From: Pengzhenrongella sicca
Lineage (GTDB): Bacteria; Actinomycetota; Actinomycetes; Actinomycetales; Cellulomonadaceae
DNA length: 64,000 nucleotides
Reading direction: 5' to 3'
NCBI RefSeq assembly: GCF_017569225.1
Contig: NZ_CP071868.1
Location: 2,232,001 to 2,296,000 of the forward strand
Part shown: piece by piece, positions 15,544 through 23,390 of the stretch
Position numbering within the stretch: the first letter of the stretch is position 1
Layout of the letters: each line of letters opens with the position of its first letter
The notes under the pieces: generated by a model
Seen by the model: only the letters and a program-made list of their open reading frames with translations
Database searches by the model: none
What the model was told of the DNA's origin: nothing
Made by a program: the position numbers and the translations under genes

Positions 15544-16296
15544 ATGGCACCATCAGGACCGAGCGGGTCGGCCGCCTGGACGAGCGGCCACCTTGCGGGC
15601 GAGTTGCGGGACCTGCTCCTGGCGACCGAGTCCGTCGAAGCGTTCCTGCAGCAGCTTGTGGGCATCGCGGTCGAGGCGATCGGCGAGGACGTCTCCGCCG
15701 GCATCACGGTCGCGCGCAGCGGCCACCCGGCGACGGTCGCGAGCAGCGACGCCGACGCCGCGCAGTTCGACGAGGTGCAGTACGGGCCTGACCAGGGCCC
15801 GTGCCTGACCGCGATGCGCGCCAACAAGGTCGTCCTGATCCAGGACATGGCCTCGGACGAGCGGTTCAGCAAGTACCGCATGCGCGCGCTCAGCCTCGGG
15901 GCGCGCTCGTCGATGTCGCTCCCGCTCGCCGGCGGGAACGAGGCGGTCGGGGCGCTGAATCTGTACTCGCGGGCCCCGCACACGTTCGGGCCCCGCGCGC
16001 AGGCGCAGGCCCAGCGGTTCGCCGACGAGGCGTCGCGCGCGCTGAGCCTCGCGGTCCATCTGGTGCGCGGCGTCGAGGTCACCGACCAGCTCCGCGCGGC
16101 ACTGACCTCTCGGACGATCATCGACCAGGCGATCGGGATCATCATGGGCCAGAACCGCTGCTCGGCGGACGTCGCGTTCGGCGTGCTGCGGAACGCGTCG
16201 CAGAATCGCAACGTCAAGCTCCGCACGGTGGCGACCGAGATCGTCACCGCGGTCGGCAAGGCCGAGGCGTCCACCGGGCACCAGTTCGTCGACTGA
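15544..16296 (+). CDS. GAF-ANTAR RNA-binding antiterminator
   Basis: About 250 residues. A GAF domain fills residues about 15-165 (LLLATESVEAFLQQLVGIAV, QYGPDQGPCLTAM, SMSLPLAGGNEAVGALNLYS). The ANTAR domain is C-terminal (LTSRTIIDQAIGIIMGQN, then DVAFGVLRNASQNRNVKLR). ANTAR proteins bind tandem hairpins in leader RNAs and prevent termination, with the GAF domain sensing a signal. The target RNA is not evident nearby. The start is uncertain: ATG 15544 or ATG 15523; upstream sequence back to 15439 is open but atypical. Confidence 0.85.
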   Translation: MAPSGPSGSAAWTSGHLAGELRDLLLATESVEAFLQQLVGIAVEAIGEDVSAGITVARSGHPATVASSDADAAQFDEVQYGPDQGPCLTAMRANKVVLIQDMASDERFSKYRMRALSLGARSSMSLPLAGGNEAVGALNLYSRAPHTFGPRAQAQAQRFADEASRALSLAVHLVRGVEVTDQLRAALTSRTIIDQAIGIIMGQNRCSADVAFGVLRNASQNRNVKLRTVATEIVTAVGKAEASTGHQFVD

Positions 16297-16372
16297 GCAG
16301 CGGGATGGTCCCCTTCGAGCCGAAAACGTCGCAAGCGCTCAGGACTTCTCGCCGCCGGCCGATAGTTCGACT

Positions 16373-17443
16373 GTGAGGATCGAACCGAGAGCCCGTCCAC
16401 AGGAAGCGCCGAGGACCGTTCGGGTGACCCCGGTCACCCCAGTGGTCGGATGGGTCACGCAGCACATTCCCGCGCAGCTGGGGCAGGTCGGCCCCGCCGC
16501 GGGCGCGGGGATCGCGCTGCTCGCGGTGTCGAAGGTGATCGTCCTGGCCAGCGCGCCGTTCCTCGGCTTGAACGGATCCGCGTGGCGGACTCTCGCCGCG
16601 ATCACGGTCGTCATGGTCCTCGCCATCCTCGCGGCCACCCGCGCGCCGTGGAGCTCTTGGTCGCCCGAGGCGACCCTCGCGTTTCCGTTCGTGGGCCTGC
16701 TCGGCTTCACGGTGCTCGGACTTCGTACCGACTCGGTCGCGTCGGCGTACCTCGGAGTGATCCCGCTGTGGTTCTTGTACGTCGGCTTGTTCCACCGCCT
16801 CCGTTCGGGCGTGCTGCTGGTCCCGGTGGCGGCGGCCACCTATGTCGCGATGGTCGACATACTCCTTCCGTCGACGTTCGTCCGCCTCGTCATCTACGGT
16901 GCCGTGTGGTTCGCGATCAGCGGCATCCTCGCGGTCACGTCGAGCCAGCAGCGCCTGGTCACGCGGTACCTCGAGGAGGCGAACCACACCGACCCGCTCA
17001 CGGGGCTCGGCAACCGGCGCGGGCTCGACCCGCGCCTGGCCGCCGTCGTCGAGGGCGACTGCGTCGTGCTGTGCGACCTCGACCTGTTCAAGTCGATCAA
17101 CGACGCGTTCGGGCATGCCGCGGGCGACGAGGTCCTCGCCCAGTTCGGCAGGACGATCGACCAGCTGCTGCGGCGGCGCGACTACGCGGCCCGGTACGGC
17201 GGGGAGGAGTTCGTGCTCATCCTCGTGCGCACCACCCCGAACCAGGCGATCGCGGCGCTGACCGCCCTGCGCGCGGAGTGGCTGGACGTCGGGGCCGGGG
17301 TGACCTTCTCTGCGGGGATCGCCGAGGTGCCCGCAAGGCCGCTGCCGGGGGCAGTGCTCGCCGCGGCGGACGCGGCGCTGTACGAGGCGAAGGCCGCGGG
17401 GCGCGACCGCTTCCACGTCGCGGCGGCCAGCCCGATCGTCTGA
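16373..17443 (+). CDS. membrane-bound diguanylate cyclase
   Basis: A 356-residue protein. Residues about 45-195 hold five or six hydrophobic helices (for example GIALLAVSKVIVLA and LAAITVVMVLAILAA). The GGDEF domain (about 205-350) has DPLTGLGNRRGL, CDLDLFKSIND, FGHAAGDE and an intact YGGEEF active site. The guanine-reading Asn and Asp are the canonical ones, so it should make c-di-GMP. An RRRD product-inhibition I-site stands five residues before GGEEF. The start is GTG at 16373. It is followed 21 nt later by aroK, which has its own leaderless-type promoter. The sensed signal is unknown. Confidence 0.9.
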   Translation: MRIEPRARPQEAPRTVRVTPVTPVVGWVTQHIPAQLGQVGPAAGAGIALLAVSKVIVLASAPFLGLNGSAWRTLAAITVVMVLAILAATRAPWSSWSPEATLAFPFVGLLGFTVLGLRTDSVASAYLGVIPLWFLYVGLFHRLRSGVLLVPVAAATYVAMVDILLPSTFVRLVIYGAVWFAISGILAVTSSQQRLVTRYLEEANHTDPLTGLGNRRGLDPRLAAVVEGDCVVLCDLDLFKSINDAFGHAAGDEVLAQFGRTIDQLLRRRDYAARYGGEEFVLILVRTTPNQAIAALTALRAEWLDVGAGVTFSAGIAEVPARPLPGAVLAAADAALYEAKAAGRDRFHVAAASPIV

Positions 17444-17452
17444 TCGGACGGG

Positions 17453-17458
17453 TAGTCT
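17453..17458 (+). promoter_or_regulatory. leaderless-type -10 box TAGTCT of aroK
   Basis: TAGTCT ends 6 nt before the GTG at 17465. Confidence 0.5.
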
Positions 17459-17464
17459 CCGGGC

Positions 17465-18085
17465 GTGCCACCGCTGACCCCCACGCCCACCCCGCCCGCC
17501 GCCCCGCGCGCGCCGCGGGCTCCGCGCGCCGTGCTGGTCGGCCCCCCCGGCTCGGGCAAGTCGACCGTCGCCCGGCTGCTCGCGCGCGAGCTCGGCGTCG
17601 CGCCACGGGACACCGATGTCGACATTGAGCGTTCCGCCGGCAAGCCGATCAGCGAGATCTTCGTCGACGACGGCGAGCCCCACTTCCGTGACCTCGAGCG
17701 CGACGCCGTCACGTCCGCCCTCGCGAGCCACGCCGGCGTCCTGGCGCTCGGCGGCGGCGCGGTGCTCGACCCGCACACCGAGGCGGCGCTCGCCGCGTAC
17801 GCGGCCGCGGGCGGCGCCGTCGTGTTCCTGGACGTCTCGCTCGCGCACGCGGCCCCGCGCGTCGGGTTCAACCAGGCGCGACCGCTGCTGCTCGGCAACC
17901 CGCGCTCGCAGTGGCAGGCGCTGATGGAGCGCCGACGCCCGGTCTACCGCCGCGTCGCGACCCTCGTGGTCTCGACCGACGCCCGCAGCCCGGCGCAGGT
18001 CGCGCACGAGATCGCCGCCGCGCTGCGAGCCACCCCGCCCCGCGACGCTGGCGCCGTCCACCACGAGTCCGGAGCACCGCAATGA
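17465..18085 (+). CDS. aroK: shikimate kinase
   Basis: A 206-residue kinase that phosphorylates shikimate at the 3-OH with ATP. Walker A is GPPGSGKST (residues about 24-32), the shikimate-binding region contains DTDVDIE and PHFRDLE, and the GGGAV glycine loop and the lid Arg in GFNQARPLL are present. An N-terminal 18-residue Pro/Ala-rich tail and a disordered C terminus make it longer than the usual 170. The stop overlaps aroB by ATGA. The chorismate synthase gene aroC, commonly upstream in related genomes, is not here; a diguanylate cyclase gene takes that place. Confidence 0.92.
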   Translation: MPPLTPTPTPPAAPRAPRAPRAVLVGPPGSGKSTVARLLARELGVAPRDTDVDIERSAGKPISEIFVDDGEPHFRDLERDAVTSALASHAGVLALGGGAVLDPHTEAALAAYAAAGGAVVFLDVSLAHAAPRVGFNQARPLLLGNPRSQWQALMERRRPVYRRVATLVVSTDARSPAQVAHEIAAALRATPPRDAGAVHHESGAPQ

Positions 18086-19233
18086 ACGACCTCAACCGAA
18101 CGACCACGCGGGTCGTGCGCGTCGGCGGCGACCAGCCCTACGACGTCGTGCTCGGGCGCCGCCTCCTCGGCGAGCTGCCGGCGTTGCTCGGCGACGGCGT
18201 CCGGCGCGTGCTCGTCATCGCGACGCAGGCGATGGCCGCGTCGGCCGAGGCGGTACGGGCGGACCTCGCCGAGTCCGGGTACGAGGCGCTGCTCGCGGAG
18301 GTGCCCGACGCCGAGGGCGCAAAGACCGCCGAGGTCGCCGGGTTCTGCTGGCAGGTGCTCGGCCAGGCCAACTTCACGCGGTCCGACGCGATCGTCTCGC
18401 TCGGCGGCGGCGCGACGACCGACCTCGCGGGATTCGTCGCGTCCACCTGGCTGCGCGGCATCACGGTCGTGCACATCCCGACGACACTGCTCGGGATGGT
18501 CGACGCGGCGGTGGGCGGCAAGACCGCGATCAACACCGCCGAGGGCAAGAACCTCGTCGGCACGTTCTACCCGCCGGCCGGCGTGCTGTGCGACCTCGCG
18601 GCGCTCGAGTCCCTGCCGACGTTCGACTTCGTGGCCGGCCTCGGCGAGGTCATCAAGTGCGGGTTCATCGCCGACCCGCGCATCCTCGAGCTCATCGAGG
18701 CGGACCCCGCGGGGATCGTCGCGCGCGGCGGGAAGCTTGCCGAGGGCGGCACGAGCGAGGACGTCCTGCTCGAGCTGATCGAGCGGTCGGTCCGGGTCAA
18801 GGCCGCGGTGGTGGGGGAGGACCTCACCGACCACGGCGCGCGGGAGATCCTCAACTACGGGCACACGTTCGCGCACGCGATCGAACAGGTCGAGCGGTAC
18901 TCGTGGCGGCACGGCGCGGCCGTGTCGGTGGGCATGGTGTTCGCGGCCGAGCTCGCGCGGCTCGCGGGCCGGCTCGCCGACGACGTCGTCGATCGCCACC
19001 GCGCGATCCTCACGTCCGTGGGGCTGCCGGTGAGCTACCGCGGCGACCGCTGGGACAAGCTGCTCGGCGTGATGCGCCGCGACAAGAAGACCCGCGGCGA
19101 CTTGCTCCGGTTCGTGGTGCTCGAGGCGGTCGCCAAGCCGGCCCGCCTCGAGGGCCCAGACCCGGTCCTGCTGGCAGCCGCCTACGCCGAGATCAGCGAG
19201 GGCGCCCCCACCCCCCGCACGATCCCCCTCTAG
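18082..19233 (+). CDS. aroB: 3-dehydroquinate synthase
   Basis: A 383-residue enzyme that turns DAHP into 3-dehydroquinate with NAD and a divalent metal, the second step of the shikimate pathway. Visible family blocks are SLGGGATTDLAGFVASTWLRG (NAD-binding), TTLLGMVDAAVGGKTAIN, GLGEVIKCGFI, the metal-binding region NYGHTFAHAIE, and RDKKTRGD near the C terminus. The ATG lies in an ATGA overlap with aroK, so the genes are translationally coupled. The stop codon is followed at once by a C-rich tract and the first copy of the palindromic repeat family, which may also serve as terminator. Confidence 0.96.
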   Translation: MNDLNRTTTRVVRVGGDQPYDVVLGRRLLGELPALLGDGVRRVLVIATQAMAASAEAVRADLAESGYEALLAEVPDAEGAKTAEVAGFCWQVLGQANFTRSDAIVSLGGGATTDLAGFVASTWLRGITVVHIPTTLLGMVDAAVGGKTAINTAEGKNLVGTFYPPAGVLCDLAALESLPTFDFVAGLGEVIKCGFIADPRILELIEADPAGIVARGGKLAEGGTSEDVLLELIERSVRVKAAVVGEDLTDHGAREILNYGHTFAHAIEQVERYSWRHGAAVSVGMVFAAELARLAGRLADDVVDRHRAILTSVGLPVSYRGDRWDKLLGVMRRDKKTRGDLLRFVVLEAVAKPARLEGPDPVLLAAAYAEISEGAPTPRTIPL

Positions 19234-19335
19234 CCCCCGCCCGCCCGCCCGCCCCCGCCCGCCCCCGCCCGCCCCCGCCCGTCCCGGTTTTCAGAGGTTT
19301 CGGTGCGGGTGGCGCACCGAAACCTCGGAAAACCG
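19234..19335 (+). repeat. palindromic repeat family copy 1 with C-rich tract
   Basis: 19234-19284 is almost pure C/G with repeated CCCGCCCGCC units. 19285-19335 is a near-perfect palindrome: 23-nt arms with one mismatch, CGGTTTTC(A/C)GAGG through TTTCGGTGCG, around a 5-nt loop. The same arm consensus recurs at 19856, 20983 and 58204. Orientation is tract first, palindrome second on the plus strand. It sits directly after aroB and may end that transcript. Confidence 0.85.
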
Positions 19336-19355
19336 CGTCCTGAGAGGGTGGCGGC

Positions 19356-19361
19356 TAGGGT
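19356..19361 (+). promoter_or_regulatory. leaderless-type -10 box TAGGGT of aroQ
   Basis: TAGGGT ends 6 nt before the ATG at 19368 and lies 20 nt past repeat copy 1. Confidence 0.5.
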
Positions 19362-19367
19362 TCGCGC

Positions 19368-19814
19368 ATGACTGGTGTGCTGGTGCTGAACGGACCGAAC
19401 CTCGGCCGGCTCGGGGTGCGTGAGCCCGAGGTGTACGGCGCGGCGTCGCACGCCGACCTCGTCGCCGCCGCGACGAGCTGGGGTACCGGTCTCGGGCTCA
19501 CGGTCGAGGTGCGGCAGAGCGACGACGAGTCCGAGCTGGTCGGCTGGTTGCACGGGGCCGTCGACGCCGGCACGCACGTCGTGCTCAACCCCGCGGCCTT
19601 CACGCACTACTCCTACGCGCTGCGCGACGCCGCGGCCCAGGTGACCAGCGCCGGCCTCCTGCTCGTCGAGGTGCACCTGTCCAACCCGGCCGCACGCGAG
19701 AACTTCCGCCGCCTGTCGGTGATCGGCGAGGTCGCCACGGGGACGATCGCCGGCTTCGGCTTCGACAGCTACCGCCTAGCCCTCACAGCACTAGCAACCC
19801 GCCTAGCGACCTAA
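19368..19814 (+). CDS. aroQ: type II 3-dehydroquinate dehydratase
   Basis: A 148-residue dodecameric-type dehydratase that makes 3-dehydroshikimate. NGPNLGRLGVREPEVYG carries the catalytic Arg and Tyr, NPAAFTHYSYALRDA is the substrate-binding Asn/Thr/Ser region, and VHLSNPAARENFRRLS carries the catalytic His and a conserved Arg. It acts between AroB and AroE in the shikimate pathway, which fits the neighbouring aroK-aroB. The start ATG has a TAGGGT box 6 nt upstream (leaderless type), so it is probably transcribed separately from aroB. Repeat copies 1 and 2 lie on either side of the gene. Confidence 0.95.
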   Translation: MTGVLVLNGPNLGRLGVREPEVYGAASHADLVAAATSWGTGLGLTVEVRQSDDESELVGWLHGAVDAGTHVVLNPAAFTHYSYALRDAAAQVTSAGLLLVEVHLSNPAARENFRRLSVIGEVATGTIAGFGFDSYRLALTALATRLAT

Positions 19815-19906
19815 CCCGCTCACCCGCCTCGCCCCGCCCCGCCCCGCCCCCCGCCCGGTTTTCAGCGAATAGTGTGCGTCTCGCGCACCGATTCCTCAGG
19901 AAAGCG
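19815..19906 (+). repeat. palindromic repeat family copy 2 with C-rich tract
   Basis: 19815-19855 is C-rich (GCCCCGCCCC units). 19856-19906 is a degenerate palindrome with TTTTCAGCGAAT on the left and CGCGCACCGATTCCTCAGG on the right. Orientation is the same as copy 1. Its right arm overlaps the last codons and stop of the minus-strand DUF559 gene. Confidence 0.75.
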
Positions 19907-20879
19907 TGTCCGCTAGGCGGTGGAGCGCCGTCGTGATCTGGCGCACGACCTCCGTCGGCCCCTCCGTCAGGTCCTGCCAGGTGAACCGGAGCACCGTCAG
20001 GCCGGCGTTGACCAGCCGGTTCTGGCGGGTCCGGTCACCCTGGAACTGGTCGGCGCCGTGGTAGGCCACGCCGTCGACCTCGATGACCAGCCCGACCGCG
20101 GGGAACAGCACGTCCGCGCGGCCGATGGTGCCGTCTGCGTCGACGACCGGCACGTCGGCCAGCCACCCGGTGATGCCGGCGTTCGTGAGGATCGCGTGCA
20201 GGCGGCGCTCCGCCGGTCCCATCGCGCCCGTCCGGGTGTCGGCGAGCGCGCGGCGTCGGCGGGTGTTGCCCCACCGGCGAGGACGTTGCGCGAGCGCCAG
20301 CTCGAGCTCCTCCCGGCTGTAGAGCTCACGCGTCAGCGCCCAGATCACCAGGTGCTCGGACGTGCGGTCGTCCAGCCGGCCGATGCAGTCGAACAGCGTG
20401 CGCGCGAAGGTCGTGATCGGGGCGCGGCCGGCGCGCGAGACGTCCGCGGGCCGAACCGCGAACTGGTGGGGGCTGAGCGCGCCCCGGGCGGCCCGCGGGG
20501 ACGGGACGAGGACGTGCACGCGGCCGTCGTCCGGGACCGGAAGGCGGTGCACCCGCGCCGCGGTCCCGAGGCAGACGACGGCGTCCGGCCAGCTGAGCCA
20601 CGCGCCGTGCGCGAGGTGCCAGGGCGTGAGCTCGAGCCCGGCGGGCGCGAGCGCGGCCCCGACGACCGTCACCCAGCGGCCCGTCTGGCGTCGCCGCCGA
20701 ACCTGCGCAACCGTCATCCCGGCCGCCACCGCCTGCGCGCCGGTGAACAGCCCCGCCTGGCGCACCGCGACCGCGGGCGCCCACCCGGCCGGATACCGGG
20801 CGGCCGGAAGCCGAGCCGCCGGACGAAGCCCTGCCGGATCTCGGTCTGCCGGATGGTGCGCTGGAGCTCGATCGGTCAT
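19896..20879 (-). CDS. AbiEi-like antitoxin-domain plus DUF559 (Vsr-like) protein
   Basis: A 327-residue protein. After a 40-residue Pro/Ala/Arg-rich tail (repeating P-A-x-R), residues about 40-90 form an AbiEi-type winged-helix start (GLFTGAQAVAAGMTVAQVRRR), then a middle domain with TTFARTLFDCIGRL. The C-terminal DUF559 domain has the Vsr/restriction-endonuclease fold pattern: AERRLHAIL, RADVLFPAVGLVIEVDGVAYH and QNRLVNAGLTVLRFTW. The D and E-x-D residues look intact. Such genes are widespread in actinobacteria with unknown roles. ATG 20879 has GGAG about 10 nt upstream. Repeat copies 2 and 3 bracket the gene in inverted orientation. Confidence 0.82.
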   Translation of the reverse strand: MTDRAPAHHPADRDPAGLRPAARLPAARYPAGWAPAVAVRQAGLFTGAQAVAAGMTVAQVRRRRQTGRWVTVVGAALAPAGLELTPWHLAHGAWLSWPDAVVCLGTAARVHRLPVPDDGRVHVLVPSPRAARGALSPHQFAVRPADVSRAGRAPITTFARTLFDCIGRLDDRTSEHLVIWALTRELYSREELELALAQRPRRWGNTRRRRALADTRTGAMGPAERRLHAILTNAGITGWLADVPVVDADGTIGRADVLFPAVGLVIEVDGVAYHGADQFQGDRTRQNRLVNAGLTVLRFTWQDLTEGPTEVVRQITTALHRLADTLS

Positions 20880-20982
20880 GCCGCACGCTCCCTCGCGGGC
20901 GAACCCAGGTCGAGAGTCCCGCGCACGCCCTGTGCACACCGCTGCGCCGACCCCGCCTGTGGTCGCCCACATCCCCACTAGG

Positions 20983-21117
20983 CCGGAAATCAGCGGAATC
21001 CGCTCGTCTCGCGCACCGAATCCTCTGAAAACCGGGTGGGGGAGGGGCGGGGGGGAGGGGCGGGGCGGGGTGGGGGGGAGACAAGGGGGTGGGGTTGTTG
21101 GGGTGGGTACCAGGGGG
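20983..21117 (-). repeat. palindromic repeat family copy 3 with G-rich tract
   Basis: 20983-21035 is a palindrome whose right half (CGCACCGAATCCTCTGAAAA then CCGG) is close to the consensus while the left half has diverged. 21036-21117 is G-rich on the plus strand with about ten runs of four or more G. Relative to copies 1 and 2 the order is reversed, so the unit is in opposite orientation. It precedes the SatD-like gene. Confidence 0.8.
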
Positions 21118-21123
21118 TAGGGT
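21118..21123 (+). promoter_or_regulatory. leaderless-type -10 box TAGGGT
   Basis: TAGGGT ends 6 nt before the ATG at 21130. The upstream promoter region is entirely within the G-rich tract. Confidence 0.5.
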
Positions 21124-21129
21124 TGTGGG

Positions 21130-21825
21130 ATGTTCGTGTTGACGATCGATCAGGTGGGGAGCCGGCGGGTCGGGGACCGCGTCGACGAGCTGCTGAGCGC
21201 GTTTAGGACGCTACCGGCCGCGGCCATCGGCGCCCGGGGAGTCGTGCGGCCGTTCGAGCGGACGGTCGGCGACGAAGTCCAGGCCGTCGTGTCCGAGGCG
21301 ACCGTCGCCGTCGACCTCGCGCTGACCATCCTGCGCCGCGGGGGCTGGAGCGTCGGGATCGGCTCGGGTCCCGTCGAGCTCCCGCTGCCGCCGACGGCGC
21401 GGGCCGGCACCGGCGAGGCGTTCTACCTTGCGCGGGGCGCGGTCGAGCGCGCGAAGAGCCGCGTCCGCGCCGTGCCGCTGTCGGTCGGGGGAGCGGATGC
21501 GGCGGCGGCAGCCGACGCCGAGGCCGTCCTGGTCCTCGTGGCCGCCGTGGCCGGGCGCCGCACCGCGGCTGGCTGGGAGGTCATCGACACGCTCGGGGCG
21601 GCCGGTGTGGGTGCCCGCCAGGAGGATGTCGCCATGCGCCTGGGAATCACGCAGCAAGCGGTCAGTCAGCGGCTCCGCACCGCGCTCTGGGCCGAGGAGC
21701 TCGCCGCGCGGCCGCTCGCCGCGCGCCTGCTCGACGCCGCGGGCGTCGATCATCGCCACGACACCGCGGGCGTCGACGGCGTGGGCGTCGGCAGCTCGGG
21801 CATCGGCAGCTCGGTGACCCGATGA
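21130..21825 (+). CDS. SatD-like / cyclase-fold protein with C-terminal HTH
   Basis: A 231-residue protein. It starts with LTIDQVGSRR and continues with VRPFERTVGDEVQAV and GGWSVGIGSGPVELPLP, the pattern of SatD-like proteins that resemble a nucleotide-cyclase fold with the catalytic metals not assured. Residues about 155-195 (QEDVAMRLGITQQAVSQRLRTA) form a helix-turn-helix. The tail is Gly/Val/Asp-rich and disordered. SatD-family genes usually travel with a small membrane protein gene, as here (ATGA overlap). A regulatory role for the pair is inferred; no ligand is known. The promoter is of leaderless type within a G-rich tract. Confidence 0.65.
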   Translation: MFVLTIDQVGSRRVGDRVDELLSAFRTLPAAAIGARGVVRPFERTVGDEVQAVVSEATVAVDLALTILRRGGWSVGIGSGPVELPLPPTARAGTGEAFYLARGAVERAKSRVRAVPLSVGGADAAAAADAEAVLVLVAAVAGRRTAAGWEVIDTLGAAGVGARQEDVAMRLGITQQAVSQRLRTALWAEELAARPLAARLLDAAGVDHRHDTAGVDGVGVGSSGIGSSVTR

Positions 21826-22289
21826 ACGGCTGGCTCGTCGCGCTCGTGGCCGTGGGCGCGCTGACCCTGTCCGTCGCCGGGGGTTGGGCCGCGACGGTCG
21901 TCGTCCTGCGGCTCGCCTCGCGGTCCGGCGACGCCGGCCCCCCGCCCGGCCCGACGCCCCCGGCTTCCGGCGCCAGCACGACCCCCGCCGGCGGTACCGC
22001 CCCGACCCTGGCCGCAACCGGCCCGGCCGGCGCCGAGTCCGTCCTGCGGGGCGGTACCTGGATCGGGCTGCTCGAGCGACTCGCGATCACCGGCGCCCTG
22101 CTCGCGGGCTACCCGGCCGCCATCGCGTTCGTCATCGCGATCAAGGGTTTGGGCCGGTACCCCGAGCTGCGCGAGAACCCTGCGGCGTCCGAGCGGTTCG
22201 TCATCGGCACCCTCACCTCGATGGTGTGGGCGGCCCTGGCGGGGGTTGGCGGTCTCGCGCTGCTCGGCGGCGCGATCATCCCCGGCTGA
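21822..22289 (+). CDS. small membrane protein paired with the SatD-like gene
   Basis: A 155-residue protein with one N-terminal helix ([20 protein letters not shown]), a Pro/Thr/Ala-rich linker (residues about 38-75), and two more hydrophobic helices ([19 protein letters not shown] and [20 protein letters not shown]). Between them lies the conserved-looking [22 protein letters not shown]. The start overlaps the SatD-like stop by ATGA, so the two are translationally coupled. No enzymatic motif is present; I infer a membrane partner of the cyclase-fold protein. Confidence 0.72.
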   Translation: MNGWLVALVAVGALTLSVAGGWAATVVVLRLASRSGDAGPPPGPTPPASGASTTPAGGTAPTLAATGPAGAESVLRGGTWIGLLERLAITGALLAGYPAAIAFVIAIKGLGRYPELRENPAASERFVIGTLTSMVWAALAGVGGLALLGGAIIPG

Positions 22290-22298
22290 ATGCCGCGA

Positions 22299-22304
22299 TA
22301 GAAT
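22299..22304 (+). promoter_or_regulatory. -10 box TAGAAT of efp
   Basis: TAGAAT lies 76 nt before the efp start. Unlike its neighbours, efp has a normal leader with an AGGAAG Shine-Dalgarno. Confidence 0.45.
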
Positions 22305-22380
22305 CACGGTCGGTCTGGCGCCGGGCTGCTCGCGGCACTGGCGCCCCGCACCTTCTCAACTCGACAGGAAGCAGCCACCC

Positions 22381-22944
22381 GTGGCCACGACGAATGACCT
22401 GAAGAACGGCACCGTGCTCAAGATCGACGGCCAGCTCTGGACCGTCATCGACTTCCAGCACGTCAAGCCGGGCAAGGGCGGCGCGTTCGTCCGCACCAAG
22501 CTCAAGAGCGTGCTGTCGGGCAAGGTCGTGGACAAGACGTTCAACGCCGGCCTGAAGATCGAGACGGCCAACGTCGACAAGCGCGACATGCAGTACCTGT
22601 ACAAGGACGGCACCGACTTCGTCTTCATGGACACCTCGACGTTCGACCAGATCATGGTCTCCGAGGCAACCGTCGGGGACGCCACCCGCTTCCTGCTCGA
22701 GAACCAGAACGCCCTCGTCGCGACCCACGACGGCGCACCGCTGTACGTCGAGCTGCCGCCGTCCGTCGTGCTCGAGGTCAGCTACACCGAGCCCGGCCTG
22801 CAGGGCGACCGCTCCACGGGCGGGACCAAGCCGGCCACGCTCGAGACGGGCCACGAGATCCAGGTCCCGCTCTTCATCGAGACCGGCACCAAGGTCAAGG
22901 TGGACACGCGCGACAGCGGCTACCTCGGCCGAGTGAACGACTGA
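22381..22944 (+). CDS. efp: translation elongation factor P
   Basis: A 187-residue EF-P that rescues ribosomes stalled at polyproline. Domain I holds the tip loop PGKGGAF with the Lys that reaches the peptidyl-transferase centre ([10 protein letters not shown], residues about 27-36). The OB-fold domains II and III follow, with the family signature near [17 protein letters not shown]. The GTG at 22381 is chosen because AGGAAG stands about 8 nt upstream; in-frame codons from 22246 onward are unlike EF-P. nusB follows after 2 nt, a common actinobacterial pairing. Confidence 0.96.
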   Translation: MATTNDLKNGTVLKIDGQLWTVIDFQHVKPGKGGAFVRTKLKSVLSGKVVDKTFNAGLKIETANVDKRDMQYLYKDGTDFVFMDTSTFDQIMVSEATVGDATRFLLENQNALVATHDGAPLYVELPPSVVLEVSYTEPGLQGDRSTGGTKPATLETGHEIQVPLFIETGTKVKVDTRDSGYLGRVND

Positions 22945-22946
22945 CG

Positions 22947-23363
22947 ATGGGTGCTCGTACCAAGGCCCGCAAGCGCGCTCTCGACGTGCTGTTCGAGGCG
23001 GAGCAGCGGCAGGTCGATCCCGTGACCCTGCTCGCGCAGCGCATCACGCAGCCGGGCACCGAGGCGGCGCTGCCGCAGTACTCGATCGAGATCGTCGAGG
23101 GCGTCGTCGCCGAGCAGGACCGCATCGACGAGCTGCTCACCACGCACTCGCACGGGTGGACCCTCGAGCGGATGCCGGCGGTCGACCGCGGCCTGCTGCG
23201 CATCGGCACGTGGGAGATCCTCTACAACGCGGGCGTGCCGGACGCCGTCGCGGTGAACGAGGCCGTCGAGCTCGCGCGCACGCTGTCGACCGACGACTCC
23301 CCGACGTTCGTCAACGGGCTGCTCGGCCGCATCCTCGACCTCAAGCCGACGATTCTCGCGTAA
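22947..23363 (+). CDS. nusB: transcription antitermination factor NusB
   Basis: A 138-residue all-helical protein: TKARKRALDVLFEAEQR at the N terminus, the central YSIEIVEGVV, and the RGLLRIGTWEIL, AVNEAVELAR and FVNGLLGRIL motifs of NusB. It binds boxA RNA with NusE (S10) and supports rRNA antitermination. It starts 2 nt after efp and is surely co-transcribed. It is convergent with the GGDEF-EAL gene, and a short CTGAG/CTCAG inverted repeat lies in the 27-nt gap. Confidence 0.95.
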   Translation: MGARTKARKRALDVLFEAEQRQVDPVTLLAQRITQPGTEAALPQYSIEIVEGVVAEQDRIDELLTTHSHGWTLERMPAVDRGLLRIGTWEILYNAGVPDAVAVNEAVELARTLSTDDSPTFVNGLLGRILDLKPTILA

Positions 23364-23390
23364 CCGGATCTGCAGCCTGAGTCACCCGGC

